In this document: positions 32,741-43,447 of the stretch, in pieces
Layout of the letters: every line of letters starts with the position of its first letter
Numbering within the stretch: position 1 is the stretch's first letter
Assembly (NCBI GenBank): GCA_014529385.2
Contig: CM043950.1
Coordinates: 76,894,435-76,958,434, forward strand
Source: Adiantum capillus-veneris
Lineage: Eukaryota > Streptophyta > Polypodiopsida > Polypodiales > Pteridaceae
DNA: 64,000 nt
Direction: 5' to 3'
Program-made: the position numbers and the translations under genes
Notes under the pieces: generated by a model
Told to the model about the DNA's origin: nothing
Seen by the model: the letters and a program-made list of their open reading frames with translations, nothing else
The model's database searches: none

Positions 32741-33802
32741 AATGGACGGGTCATGAATTATCCAATCAGGTAGATGTCTTGGAAAAACTAGATGAAACTA
32801 GATTGAGAGCCATTGCATCAATCTACGTGCAAAAACGAAACATGAAATCTTTCTTTGATCAACATGTTATCAGCAAGGAATTTGCTACTGGGGATTACGT
32901 TTTAATGTATACCCTGAAACAACATTCCCGGAAACTCAAAAAGTGAGGAAATGGACCCTATGTGATTCATGACATATCATCTAGCGGTGCCATCAAACTT
33001 GCAATATTAGAGGAAGAGGAAATGCCTAACTGGATTAGTGGTTACAGACTAAAGAAATACAACATACCAGTAACCACAGAGATGCTTGCCAAAATACACG
33101 CTGCGAAGGAGCGCAAGAACAAAGCAAAGGAAACAAAAGCTCAAGCGCAAGAAGAGGCCAAAGTCAGGATTTTAAAAAGAAAACAAATCTTACAACAACA
33201 AAAACTTCCTCCACCAGCAAACACGGCTCAAATTCCTTTGTCTATAATTCAAACTGATAAGCAATGGGAAACAGGAATCGATGTTCTCATCAATGTCAGA
33301 CTCCCACATGGCAGATATCAGCAAGCATTGATTGACACGAGAGCAAGAGTCAATGTAGTCAACTTTTCAACTTACAGGATGCTTACAGATGAACCCCTCG
33401 TGCAATCCACGTGATCTACAAGTAGCAAACGGTGCAACAATGCCAACATTGGGGATAGTAAACTTACCAATCAATCTTGATGGAAATAGTTGTCCACATC
33501 AATTTTTCGTAATGAAAAACGGAGATATCAGAGAATCAATATTCTTGGGAGTTCCATGGATGAGAACATACAATGCAGTCACTGAATGGTCAGAACATGA
33601 GTTAAGGTACACACACGACTCTAACGTGTACATGACTCCATTCGCCAAAACAGATCACTCGTGGCCGAGTATCCCCATCGACAATAAGCAACCGGCTAAT
33701 CAGCCAAAAACACCACCAAAGGTTATTCAGAAAGTCTGGATAAAGAAAACATTGCTGACCAACAAACCAAGCAAGATCTGGCTATCTAAGGACAAACTCT
33801 AG
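32741..33802 (+). pseudogene. E3 integrase C-terminus fused to a second retropepsin-like domain
   Basis: After the N-G-P-Y-V-I module (near 32950) the frame continues into a lysine-rich coiled coil, then a second aspartic-protease-like domain. A-L-I-D-T-R-A is at 33331-33345 (D-T-G-A with Gly changed to Arg), then V-N-V-V-N and L-G-V-P-W-M near 33550. It aligns along its length with the first protease (28,690-29,000) in the order of hydrophobic strands. A frameshift sits near 33400. Known plant Ty3/gypsy elements have one protease, before RT. The mutated active site suggests loss of catalysis or decay. Confidence 0.7.
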
Positions 33803-34321
33803 ACGGAAGCAACATCATCTCCAAAACCTTCCGAAGTTACTACAAAGTGGAAATGGAAACCAAAACTGGAGAACACTAAAGTTTCAATGTCAGAGCTCAA
33901 AAGAAAACCCAAAACTCAAAACAAGAAGCCTGAATCTCCCAAATGGCACTGGAAACCGGCGAAAACTAAAGCAGAATCTGTAAAGATGGAACAAACCACA
34001 TATAAATGGGCTCCAAAAATAGTTGCCGTCACAACACCAACAATCAGGGAAAGAGCAATTCAACTGCAAGCTCTCATGTTCCATAAACAGCTACCCTCGC
34101 CATCAAAAGCCACTGGACACTACTTTCAGTCCCCGCATCTTGCACAACACATTGTTACCCAACGCATTGTCTCAAACATCAAAATAGGGCCACATTACAA
34201 GGCCATGCATAGACACAGATTTCAACACCCATGCACATGCACCAACCTTCGTCCGGGACGACTCAGACAAGGAAGGGGGGAGTATATAATTGATGAATCT
34301 AACAACAGTCAGGGCCATTAA
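33803..34321 (+). pseudogene. E3 basic tryptophan-rich tail
   Basis: The frame continues to 34319 with two stops, rich in Lys, Pro and Trp. A short motif K-W-x-W-K-P occurs twice (near 33850 and 33940), with K-W-A-P-K after it. The tail ends with a His- and Cys-rich segment. It is probably nucleic-acid binding by composition, but no family is recognised. Confidence 0.4.
34265..34282 (+). other. internal polypurine tract-like site of E3
   Basis: GACAAGGAAGGGGGGAG is almost the same as the terminal tract at 39993-40009 (GATAAGGAAGGGGAGAG). It lies 5' of a TATATAAT string and at the end of the pol region. Confidence 0.55.
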
Positions 34322-35225
34322 GGGGTAAAACGTGTATATATGTACATAATGTGTGTGGTTTTTCATTATTTAGAGTTCAGTTTCGAACATATTCGATCAA
34401 AACCTCGTATTTTTAGCGTTTTTGTATCATCCGACCAGCATAATAATGAGCTGTAATGACAAAATCCGGAGCATTGGGATGCTTCTAGAGAAAATATATG
34501 CTTAGGGGTGAGTATTATAATTTTGGATAACTTTTGCCACTTAATAAGTATTTTCAATTTATTTTGTTTGATTTTCGTTAATAAACATCAAAAATTAAAA
34601 AATCTCGCTCACAAGTGTCAGAATCAAGTTCTGGAAGCAAACGCCGAAGTATCATGATAAGGTTATCAAGCATGAAAGATATGAAGCTAATCTGAAGATG
34701 TCAAATTTTGGCCTTAATGATCATGACTACATTTCGCCAAAATCGCATCAAATGGTCATACGACGCCGGAATGACAAACGGTTCGACCCACAAGTGGTAT
34801 GCAGATTATATCGAGATCAAAGGTGAGAAAAATCAGCCCTGTGTCATAGAAATCTCGGGAAGATATAGGTCAGGTAGGCCAAATTCTAGGTCATTGTTCA
34901 TTTTCACCCTTTGAGAGAGAAGGAGAGAGCTTTTTGACCTAGAGCGAGCTATCATATTTCTACCCCGTACGGACGATCGAAGCCAGCATTTCACACTAGA
35001 TTTCACAGGTATGTTCCCTATCAAGTAAAGATCAAGTCTATTATGCATGCAAGCGCGAATCATTGCACAAACGAGCGAAGGGATCAAATCAGAGTCGGAT
35101 CGGGTCAAAGAGGTCAAGGGCCCTTAGAGGCATCCAATCAAGACTTTTTTCAGCCACAAAACACATCAGTGTGCTCCCCACAAGGTCACGAACAAAGCCA
35201 TGTGATCAAATCACAATTTGGTGGT

Positions 35226-35251
35226 GGTACACCGAACGCGATCGGTGTACC
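35226..35251. repeat. 26-bp palindrome with one mismatch, E3
   Basis: Arms GGTACACC and GGTGTACC enclose the core GAACGCGATC. 12 of 13 pairs match, and the mismatch is the single A for T in the core. Confidence 0.92.
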
Positions 35252-35342
35252 TCACTAACAAAAATTGGGACAGATCTTGCAAAACACCTCCCCTCAGCCT
35301 CGCCTACAATCTGCTGGTGTCAAAATCAATTTTTGCCTCCAT

Positions 35343-35364
35343 GGTACGATCGCGATCGGTTCCC
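35343..35364. repeat. palindrome copy with degraded right arm, E3
   Basis: The core CGATCGCGATCG is perfect at 35347-35358. The left arm is shortened to GGTA and the right arm is GGTTCCC. Confidence 0.85.
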
Positions 35365-36077
35365 CCAGATGTAGATTTTGCAACTTTTGACTTGGCCCAT
35401 GCTTGGAACTCAGTTAAAAGTACACTCTCTTGAATTTTCAAGGAAAATGCACAAATTTTGCTCATGGAATGGGCCCAATTTGTCAAACACAACCAAAAAG
35501 GAAAAAAATTGACCTACAACTGCCAAAATCCTATTAAAAATAATGATGGATGGTTTGAAAGGTACACTTGTCCAACTGAGAGTCATAACAGTTGTAGAAA
35601 CCCTCGAATGGATCTCAGAATCTCCTACAAGTGCAAATTAGTCGTTTCAGTCTCGAATGATCACACAAAGATAGAATTGGAGCCGAGCCAATGCCAAAGA
35701 CCAAAAGGTTACTTAGTGATGCTCAAATATCACATGGATATCCAAGGAATGTCTGAAAAATGCACAAATCTGGAAAACCTCCTAAGACAGGGTATAAAGT
35801 GCCTGATAAGGTCAAAATCAGACAATGGAGTAGGCTGATGGTAGCAAAACATCATGGAAGCAGTGGGAGCTCTTAAACTAACTTCAACTAACTCCAGAAT
35901 CCATCCAAAATTCATCAGGAAAACCCAATATGGTTAGACTTAGTAAAATATGGTCAAACAGTGAAAAATTGCTCTAATTTGTTCATTTTTAAGTCCAAAC
36001 TTGGAAATAAATCATCAGTGGGCTAGGCAGGCTTAAGGGTTCATGACCATCTAGTTTTCACCAAAAACAGGCCCAGA

Positions 36078-36097
36078 ACACCGATCGCGATCGGTGT
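36078..36097. repeat. 20-bp perfect palindrome, E3
   Basis: ACACCGATCGCGATCGGTGT is fully self-complementary and followed by ACCTCAG as in other copies. Confidence 0.93.
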
Positions 36098-36348
36098 ACC
36101 TCAGCTTCAGATTTTGACAAAAACCTATCAGATCCCTTGTATACATCTTGTTCAAGTCAGCAACCAAGTTTCAAGCCATTTGGATATCAAAAACTCATGA
36201 AAAGTCAGAGTCTAGTCCAAAACCCACTTGTATCCTAGAAATGGGACCTGTAAACTCAAAAGTGGTTCAAATGACACACAGAGTGGATCAAAATGACCCT
36301 CCAACTATCAGCAACACACTCATGTGATCAAATCTAAATTTGGCCTCT

Positions 36349-36372
36349 GTACTACGATCGCAATCGGTGTAC
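36349..36372. repeat. 24-bp palindrome copy, E3
   Basis: Outer arms GTAC and GTAC enclose CGATCGCAATCG, with one core change. It matches the leader copy at 23757-23780 apart from that change. Confidence 0.88.
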
Positions 36373-36572
36373 CTCGGACCTTGAATTGGCTCAGATTTTT
36401 ATCAGTCATAGCTCTAGTCTTCCTAGTCCCACTGGTGAAATATGGACAAGAATGGATGAAATTTGTTCAAGTTATGATCAATTTTAACTTTTGAACTGTT
36501 TTTTACTAAAAGTCTAAATGAGATTGATTGTGAAGGGAAAATCCTGACAGCTTGTGATTCTCCTGACACAGA

Positions 36573-39500
36573 ATGCCTCGCCAAAAGAAAGAAAGGCAGT
36601 GGACAGCAGCACCATATGAAGTGGAGGAGCTCGCCACAAATGAAAAGGATCACATCTCGGATGAAATACTTTCTCAAATCCCTGCCCACATATTCATCTT
36701 GAAGTTTAAGGATGCGGATGGTGACTTGGTAAAGACAACTATCATGCCACGGGAGATATGGAATCTCCACCAAAGGCCGGAGGTAATAGACGCAATGCGA
36801 GCATTACACTTGGAGCAATTTTTCAGATTACAGCTATGGGGAATATATTACATGAGGGCCCACGAGCTCATGAGCTCGATACAATATGATGGGCAGGCAA
36901 TGCTCACAGACAAGGATGGGTCGAAGGTGAAAGTAAAGATCACGAAGGAAATCATCAACGAAGCTTTACATTTCCTTTCAAGGCAACACGATTTTCTGTG
37001 GCGAAGACAAAGTCACTGGACAATGAGAAGGCATTCGTCAAAGCAAAGGGAAATAAATACAAATACAGTGACATGATTTACGGAGAGCTGGAATTGCCGA
37101 TGAGATTGATATCTCAGCATTTCAGAGTACAAAAGCCTCCTCGCTACACCAAGCCAATCCTGCACATTGCCGTAGTCATGGCTCTAGCGACGACAGAAAA
37201 TAGAACCATTCGCTACGACTACGGTTCTTACATTCTAGACAATCTGATTGAAGCAAATTTGAAAAGCTCGGCAAAAAAAAAAATCTACATGAGTGCAGGG
37301 CCGATGCTAACCAGAATAGCATACTAGGCTTTGGGAATGATCGAAGATTTGCCAGCTGCCAGCTCTCAAATAGCCCTGATCCAGAAAGCCAAGCTTGTTG
37401 CTCATTCCGTAAGGACGACCCCTGGCGCGACATCATCACGCTCAGCAAAGGCCACCAATAAAAGTTCGAGTGATGAAGAAAAAACGGAGACAGATGATGA
37501 AGGAAAGTCTCAAGATTCTAAAGACAAAGTGCCTTCAGAGTTTGAGGAAAGTGAGGAGGAAGACTCCACAAAGCTGCTAGAGAGAAAAAGAAGTGAGATA
37601 AGTGCAGTACCGCAGTCGGACATGCAAAAAGCATATGCGGAAGCTCAAAAAAGAGTCGAGGAAAGACGAACCAAATTGCGGGCTGACAGACAGGCTCGAG
37701 CGGCTGAAACACAATAGGCACAAAAAAGAAGATTCGAAAGGGAAAGGCAATAAAGGATAGAAATTGCAACTTGCCTACGGGCTGAGAAGCAAAGGTTAGA
37801 AGCAGAACAGAAGGCTGCGGAAGTGAACCTTTCTTCGCAGTCCACTGAAGGAACGAAGGAGAAAGACGCAGCTAATGAGACAAATCAGGCGGAACAGCTT
37901 AAAAATATCCAAAGAGACAGGAATCAGGAAGCGCGACGAGCGGCGGATCTTACCCGCTAAAGGATTTTAAAGAAAAGAAAAGCAGAAGCATCAGCTTCGC
38001 AACAAGGAGAAGAGACTTCCAAGAAGAGACATGTACAAGAAGAATCAAGTCCACCTCCTCCCTCGCCCAAATCACCTCCTCCCTCGCCTAGAAAATCGCC
38101 TCCTCCATCACCAAAATCTCCTCCTCCTCCCCCTTCTCCATCGAACAAAAAATAGCCAACTCCTCCCTCTTCAACCTCACAAAAGGAAGTTATACCACCT
38201 ACAGAATCCATCGGATACCAAGAATCCTGCCAGGCAGTGGCTGGTTTTGATTACAAACAAACTCTACGGGAATTAGAACGGCAATTCCAGCGTCAACATG
38301 TGGTGTTGAGTGAAAAGGAAAGGTAGGTACAAGAAGCCCAACAAAAGCAAGCATCAAGGCAAGAAGAGTTAGAGAGCCTGAGGACGCAACTAGAATGCAC
38401 AACGGAGGAAACAGACCTTGAGCGACAGCAGGCTCAGTCTCTAATCAAAGACTTGGTGGACGTCAGGACAGACTTGGCAGCCAAAGAAAAGGAGTGCCAA
38501 GAGCTGACGGAAAGAGTCCAGAAAGCAACAGAGCAGCTTGCCTACGAGAGTGCAAGATTCCAAAGACTCAACAGTTCCTACAGCACTGTCAAAGGCACTC
38601 TGACGACTTTAATGGCGAATCAGGAACCTGCTGGGGCATTGGTCTCCACATCTAACGATGCCACGGCCGTGAACACTATAGCAGCGCTAAAAGAAGATCT
38701 AGAGCAAGAGAAGCTTCAAAGGCAACTGCTCGTATCAGGGATGGTGTCCCAGATGAAGGAAAATGAGCTAAAGTTAAAAGAAATGGAGCAACAACTAGCT
38801 CAAGCAAGCGCCGAACTATAGATTCAGAAGCAGATCGGTGACACGCTGGTAAAGGAAAAATAAGGTCTGGTTTTTCAATAGCAAATCAAACCACACAAAG
38901 CCCAGACTCAACACAATTGCTGCCTGGACAATAAGTGCGAGATTTGCCTGGAACATCACACCAAGGGCAACAGGAGCAGGAATTTGAAGGGCCCGATCTG
39001 GATATAAGAGATGAGCTCAATGAGAGCATTCAGGACATGCCAGAGAGGCCAGCCAAGGAGTACATGCTCTACGAAAAGAAGATACTGGAGTCAGGAGCCC
39101 TAGCATACCTACAACCAGAAGAGCAGGTGGAAGGATTTGTCCATGAGTACCTCCCTTTTCCTCTGCTATGCCACGAGTCAATTTTGTGGAAAGAAAAGTG
39201 CGGCCAGCCTTGCCACGAAACAAAGAAGGGGGTTACGAAGGCATTGCACTCACAGTGGAAGAAGCTCAGAAGCTTGTTGATGACCACCCCAAGTGGAGGC
39301 AAAAGTGGTTGGACAAAAGGCCAGAGGATCTAACAAATTACCACAACGCTCCTCAACATATACAAATAGATCCTACATTCTGCTCAGTCCCTCGAAGACG
39401 CACTTGGAAAGATTTCACCACATGGAAGGGGTCAAGGCCGCACAAGTTGAATTACCTGGTTCTGACAGCGCAACAACCCCCTACGGTGGCCTACATGGTC

Positions 39501-39971
39501 AACACACTGAACTTAACAGTCACTTTGCTGCGGGATGTCCCCGAGTTGGCGTGCCAGATGTTAGTAAAGATAGCCCGGATGATCGTCACCTGCATCCAGG
39601 TGTTTAAAGACACTGAAAGCGACAATCATCCAAGGAATCTGTTCTTGGAAGGACACCGAGGCATCTACTGGAATCTACAGGATTCATCGCCACGGCACAT
39701 CTTGATGGCCATGTACTCAAGGCTAATGTACCCGCCCTCACATTACTTGCAGACATTTGAAGAGGCCTTCGTCAAAGGATTCTTTGAAATGGATTCAAGA
39801 ATTTTCCATCCTATGGCGAAGGACCTCAAGGCAAGGTACGTAGCATACCAACACACCTTATCGCAAAAACCATTCAGAAAGCATCAAGAAGCCCTCGAAG
39901 CCGTCCTGCGAACAAGAAGTTTTTCAGCGACACTCGCTTCATTAGAGCCACATCAACGGCTAAAGCACTGA
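36573..39971 (+). pseudogene. E3 large third ORF after pol (env position)
   Basis: It starts with ATG after the long non-coding block and spans about 1,130 codons in three frames. The order is a globular N-terminal region (36573-37327), an acidic Ser/Glu-rich linker, Lys/Glu-rich coiled coil, a proline repeat with S-P-P-P-S-P units (38050-38150), a second long coiled coil (38250-38820) and a globular C-terminal region (38935-39971). At least six in-frame stops and two frameshifts break it. I see no signal peptide or strong membrane segment, so calling it envelope would be unsupported. Athila relatives are known to carry an ORF here. Confidence 0.6.
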
Positions 39972-39992
39972 ACATGCATGAGGGCATGCAAG

Positions 39993-40009
39993 GATAAGGA
40001 AGGGGAGAG
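39993..40009 (+). other. E3 polypurine tract
   Basis: GATAAGGAAGGGGAGAG directly precedes the 3' LTR start TGTTTGG at 40010. Confidence 0.85.
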
Positions 40010-40572
40010 TGTTTGGCCGAAGAAGCAACCAACGGCCGTGGCCAGAGGATCATATTTTTCTGAGAAACCATTGTAAAATTCTTTTGTAAAGAAGCATCTC
40101 TAAGCCGAGAAATTTTCAAAGCATGTATGATTATTCTTATGGGAGCAATTGTATATTAGAGAGCGAGTTAGAGGTTTGGGAGCTTGTGGCCGGACAAGCC
40201 ATTTTGTAAAGACCTAATCTATAAAGGTCAATTTTTGTAAGTTTGAGAGAGATCTTTTTAATGGAGAACTGAGAAGACAGCGCACGTTTGAAAGCTCCTT
40301 CTTGTTCAAACTTGTAATCTTTGCCATTGCGGCTACGGTAATCCAAATTCAGATTTTCTTATTGCATTGTGTTCCTCTCCTCTTGCTCTTTCATTCAAGT
40401 GTAATCCTTCAAGATTCGGTGTAGGTTTTCAACTACGAGTTTGAGGCCTTAAATAACTGTTTTGAGTGTCTATATGCGTGTTTTATGTTGTTTTGATCCT
40501 AGGAGAGGCTTTAGGGACCCGAAGACGACCCATTAGGATCACCTGCTCGCTGTTTTTGCTGACTTTGGGATG

Positions 40573-40588
40573 AACGATCGCGATCGTT
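40573..40588. repeat. 16-bp perfect palindrome, E3 3' LTR
   Basis: AACGATCGCGATCGTT is unchanged from the 5' LTR copy at 13565-13580, although nearby bases differ between the LTRs. Confidence 0.9.
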
Positions 40589-40694
40589 GTACATCTCCAG
40601 AATGTTGTGAGAGTGTTAGGATATGTTCCTGATAACCCCCTGTAGCTTCCCTTCAAGTTTCGTGCGATTCCGACATGATTTGCATGGTAAACGG

Positions 40695-41650
40695 TGATGG
40701 GGGCTTTTCACAAGCCAAGCTCCCATACCCCTCTTCTCTCGTCCCCACCCCATGAAAACCCCCTCTTAGGGAGGGAGTGATAAAAGGCATTGGAAAAAGT
40801 AAGAAAAAAATAAAGTATGATTATGTCAATATATAAGAAAGGTAAAATAGGCCACCTCATGCCTGCGGGGTAGCCCATCCCCACCTTGCCTCCTTTTTTC
40901 TTCACTGTTGCCCCACCGTGTGTCCCTTTTCCTCTCCTCCACTCAAAAGGTCAACCCCCTCTCTCTTCTCCTTGTCCTTTCTCCTTTCTCTCTCCCCTCA
41001 AGCTACCCCACCTCTCACCAATAATGCATTATAACTCACCAATAATGCACCCTAACTCACATGCAACTTACCCTATCTTCCAAAATAGTATACCCCACCC
41101 CCTCTTTCTCTCTCCTATCATATCCCATGACCCAAATACCCCCCTCTCTCTCTAAAGGGCGCCATGTCTCTTGTCTTGTAGCTAAATAACCTCCCCCACA
41201 CTCACACACACTAAGTTTCACTGAAAAAGGTGCCCACAGACCCATCCCCACCCGGTGGTTACCTGATTTTTCTTGTGTTCACACACATCTGCACACAGAT
41301 TCACCTCGGAACACACTCCCCTCTCTCCCCTCTTGTAATTACTTTATTCTCCATGTCACCTCTTACTTTTTTTCATCAACCCCATCTCTCTCTCTTAGTC
41401 TCTCTCTCATGAGACTGTTGTTCTGGCACATATACACACAGCCAGACAAGTGGGGCCCACACTCACATGGCCTATGTAGATAATGATTTCTTCATTTCTA
41501 AATTCTAGAATTCCTCCCCCCTCCTCCCCTATATAAAGAGGGTTCACCATCACACTAAATACACACACCATCACCAAAGAGTACACTATGCACTGTGTGT
41601 GCCTAGTGCACACACACACACACCCACACCATCACCATCACCGCAATCAC
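40695..41650 (+). repeat. truncated E2-type LTR at the same site as in the E3 5' LTR
   Basis: It begins TGATGGGGG directly after AAACGG, the same junction base as at 13686/13687. It follows the E2 LTR for about 957 bp and then breaks off at CCGCAATCACC without the right LTR end. Diagnostic bases agree sometimes with the E2 5' LTR and sometimes with its 3' LTR, so it resembles the ancestral state of both. Confidence 0.9.
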
Positions 41651-41714
41651 CCCCTGTAGCTTCCCTTCAAGTGTCGTGTTCGTGCGATTCCGACATGATT
41701 TGCATGGTAAACGG
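41651..41714 (+). repeat. duplicated 58/64-bp segment of E3 LTR
   Basis: It repeats 40637-40694 with a 6-base insertion, so the truncated LTR is bracketed by two copies. The left junction shares ACC with the E2 LTR, a microhomology. Confidence 0.85.
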
Positions 41715-41940
41715 GCGTGAAGGCTGAAGAACGGTGTAGAAGGACATATGCAGATTACTTGGCGGTAATGCGTTTGATTTACTTGTAGAATTAGTAAGTT
41801 GCATCTCTTCGAGTTCACTTCATTAGGATTGACACCCTAGTGAGTTCCCATGCCTCATCCGAGTCGCTTCCCCTGTATTGATAAATATGTTGATGCTTGA
41901 GAGCTATGCTATGGACGTCCGTTGCGGCGACCCGCAAACA

Positions 41941-43200
41941 GTTGGCACAAGTGACTGAATTCCCATGAGGGACAGACTCGAGAGAGGTAAACAATTTATT
42001 ATGTGAGGTAATGTGCTTTGTAGCACCATTGTCGAAATACCACACATGTAAATCTGCAGCAAAAACTGATAAGCATGCATCATGGACATCAGGATTGTAA
42101 GTGCACTTTGCGCTAAAAGTCCATTCAACATCAACATTAGCATTACAGTCTCCTTTCACAGAAGACTCAACAATGGTTGCATTTGTAGTGGAACCAGCAT
42201 TTGCAGTGGAACCACCCTCTTTCTTTTTAGCCTCTTTGGCCTTCAACTTAGGACACGACTTGATCAACTGATCATTAACTTTACAATAATGGTAACGCAT
42301 TTTCTTTTTGCCCTTGTCACCAGAATTGCCAGACAAAGTGCTGCCAGCAGAAGCATTGGGAACAGAAGTTTTGCCACTCGTAGCAGAACCATAAGAAGTG
42401 GCTGCATTACTATTACCACCCTTTGTTTGAGAAGCAATAAAAGCCTGTTCAACTGCACACTGTCTAGTCCTGTTTTTTTTGGAAAGTGATTCTTGTAACA
42501 GCAATGTGCATAATGCATGAAACTTGACAACTTTTGGATTTCCTTGGGTCATAAGTCTCCAAGTACTAGCAAAAGGTCTGGTAAGAATCTGGTAAGGCAT
42601 CAAGAACAGTCTGCACAAGGGAACTGTCTGAAATGACTTCACATGTAGAAATAAGCTGCTCATTGATATCCTTGACACTAGCAAGGAAAGTGTCCATATC
42701 ATCTTCCTCATGCATAATCTTCGACTCCAGCTCTTTATGCAGCAAAGCAATTTTAGCCTCATTGCAACTTGCATAAAGACCAGCCAAAATATCCCAAGCC
42801 TGTTTTGCAAATTTTGTTGAACGTATGTGAGGAACAATGGTGTGCTTCATAGAATGCATGAGCCTGCGCATCCTTAACATCCCAACGAGCTTGTTCTGCC
42901 GCGTAGGAAAAACAACTCTAACAACAAAAATCCTTGCAGCAAGACCTGCAACATCCTCAACATCACCTACATCCTCAGAACCAAGACGTACATCAATGCC
43001 CTACACAATATTCCAGACACCCTTTGACACAAGACGTGTTGCATCATATATGCCCACATAGGGTAATTGTCCCCATCCAACCTGTCCTCAGCACCAAACA
43101 TCTTGAACACATCTGTGTTGTTGTTGTAAGCCAAGGTAAATGATGTACCTGATGTGAAAACTGCCCGAAAATAGGAGAAATGGAACGGGAAGAACACGTG
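41941..43200 (-). pseudogene. gag: copia gag, degenerate zinc knuckle and protease start
   Basis: Reading from 43200 down: an L-D-G-D-N-Y-P-M-W block begins the gag. A UBN2-type capsid helix set follows (A-W-D-I-L-A-G-L-Y, K-E-L-E-S-K-I-M, L-P-D-S-Y near 42580-42830). A Ser/Gly-rich linker and a knuckle-like Y-C and C-P block come next near 42250, the first Cys being lost. The protease block W-Y-F-D-N-G-A-T near 42030 has the copia D-x-G-A form with Asn in second position. Frameshifts occur near 42990 and 42560. The sequence is cut at 41945 by E3. Confidence 0.82.
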
Positions 43201-43430
43201 CTATATAGCACAAACCATAGAAGACTATAAGGCACATGTTATGCAGAAAACGACATGGATAGAAATTCTGCACAAAATGACGAAATTGCCTGTGCAGACT
43301 GCCTATAGTGGAAACAGGGGCCGAAATGAGCCCGAATCAAAAATCTGAGCAGACGCTCGAACGCTCTCCAAACCTCACTGAAATCGGAGATGTGCCGGAG
43401 CAGCTGGCAACTAAGCCCGAGAGGACGCAA

Positions 43431-43445
43431 CCTGCTCTGATGCCA
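43431..43445 (-). other. copia primer-binding site (initiator-Met type)
   Basis: On the minus strand TGGCATCAGAGCAGG lies just inside the LTR. It differs at one base from the usual TGGTATCAGAGC primer site. Confidence 0.85.
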
Positions 43446-43447
43446 AC

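Larger units (their letters stand above)
34322..36572 (+). other. E3 non-coding block between pol and ORF3
   Basis: 2.25 kb with no supported ORF. It resembles the E3 leader in style and holds four more palindromes of the GATCGCGATC family (35226, 35343, 36078, 36349), each with the same AAATTTGG lead-in or TGTACCTC follow-on. It may act as a second leader for ORF3 expression. Confidence 0.55.
13003..41940 (+). mobile_element. E3: Athila-like Ty3/gypsy element with E2 nested in its 5' LTR
   Basis: It starts TGTTTAGCGG and ends CGCAAACA, with GTTGG on both sides. Without E2 it is about 19.6 kb. An Asp-type primer site follows the 5' LTR. The internal order is a palindrome-rich leader, gag, zinc-knuckle-like motifs, protease, RT, RNase H, integrase, a second retropepsin-like domain, a second non-coding block, and a large third ORF before the final polypurine tract. 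Primer site, single RNase H and a post-pol ORF fit the Athila branch of plant Ty3/gypsy elements. The extra protease is unusual. Stops, frameshifts and an integrase core deletion make it defective. Confidence 0.88.
40010..41940 (+). repeat. E3 3' LTR containing a truncated E2-type LTR
   Basis: Positions 40010-40694 match the left and 41715-41940 the right portion of the 5' LTR. Between them lies a 957-bp E2-type LTR fragment and a second copy of 58 bp of E3 LTR. A TATA box is at 40220-40227. The right end is followed by the GTTGG target duplication. Confidence 0.93.

Noticed and set aside
37957-38211. Glycine-rich minus-strand frame
   Set aside because: It is the antisense of the S-P-P-P-S-P repeat in E3 ORF3.
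36573-39971. Envelope glycoprotein in E3
   Set aside because: The position fits, but I see no signal peptide, no clear membrane anchor and no cleavage site, so only a third ORF is claimed.
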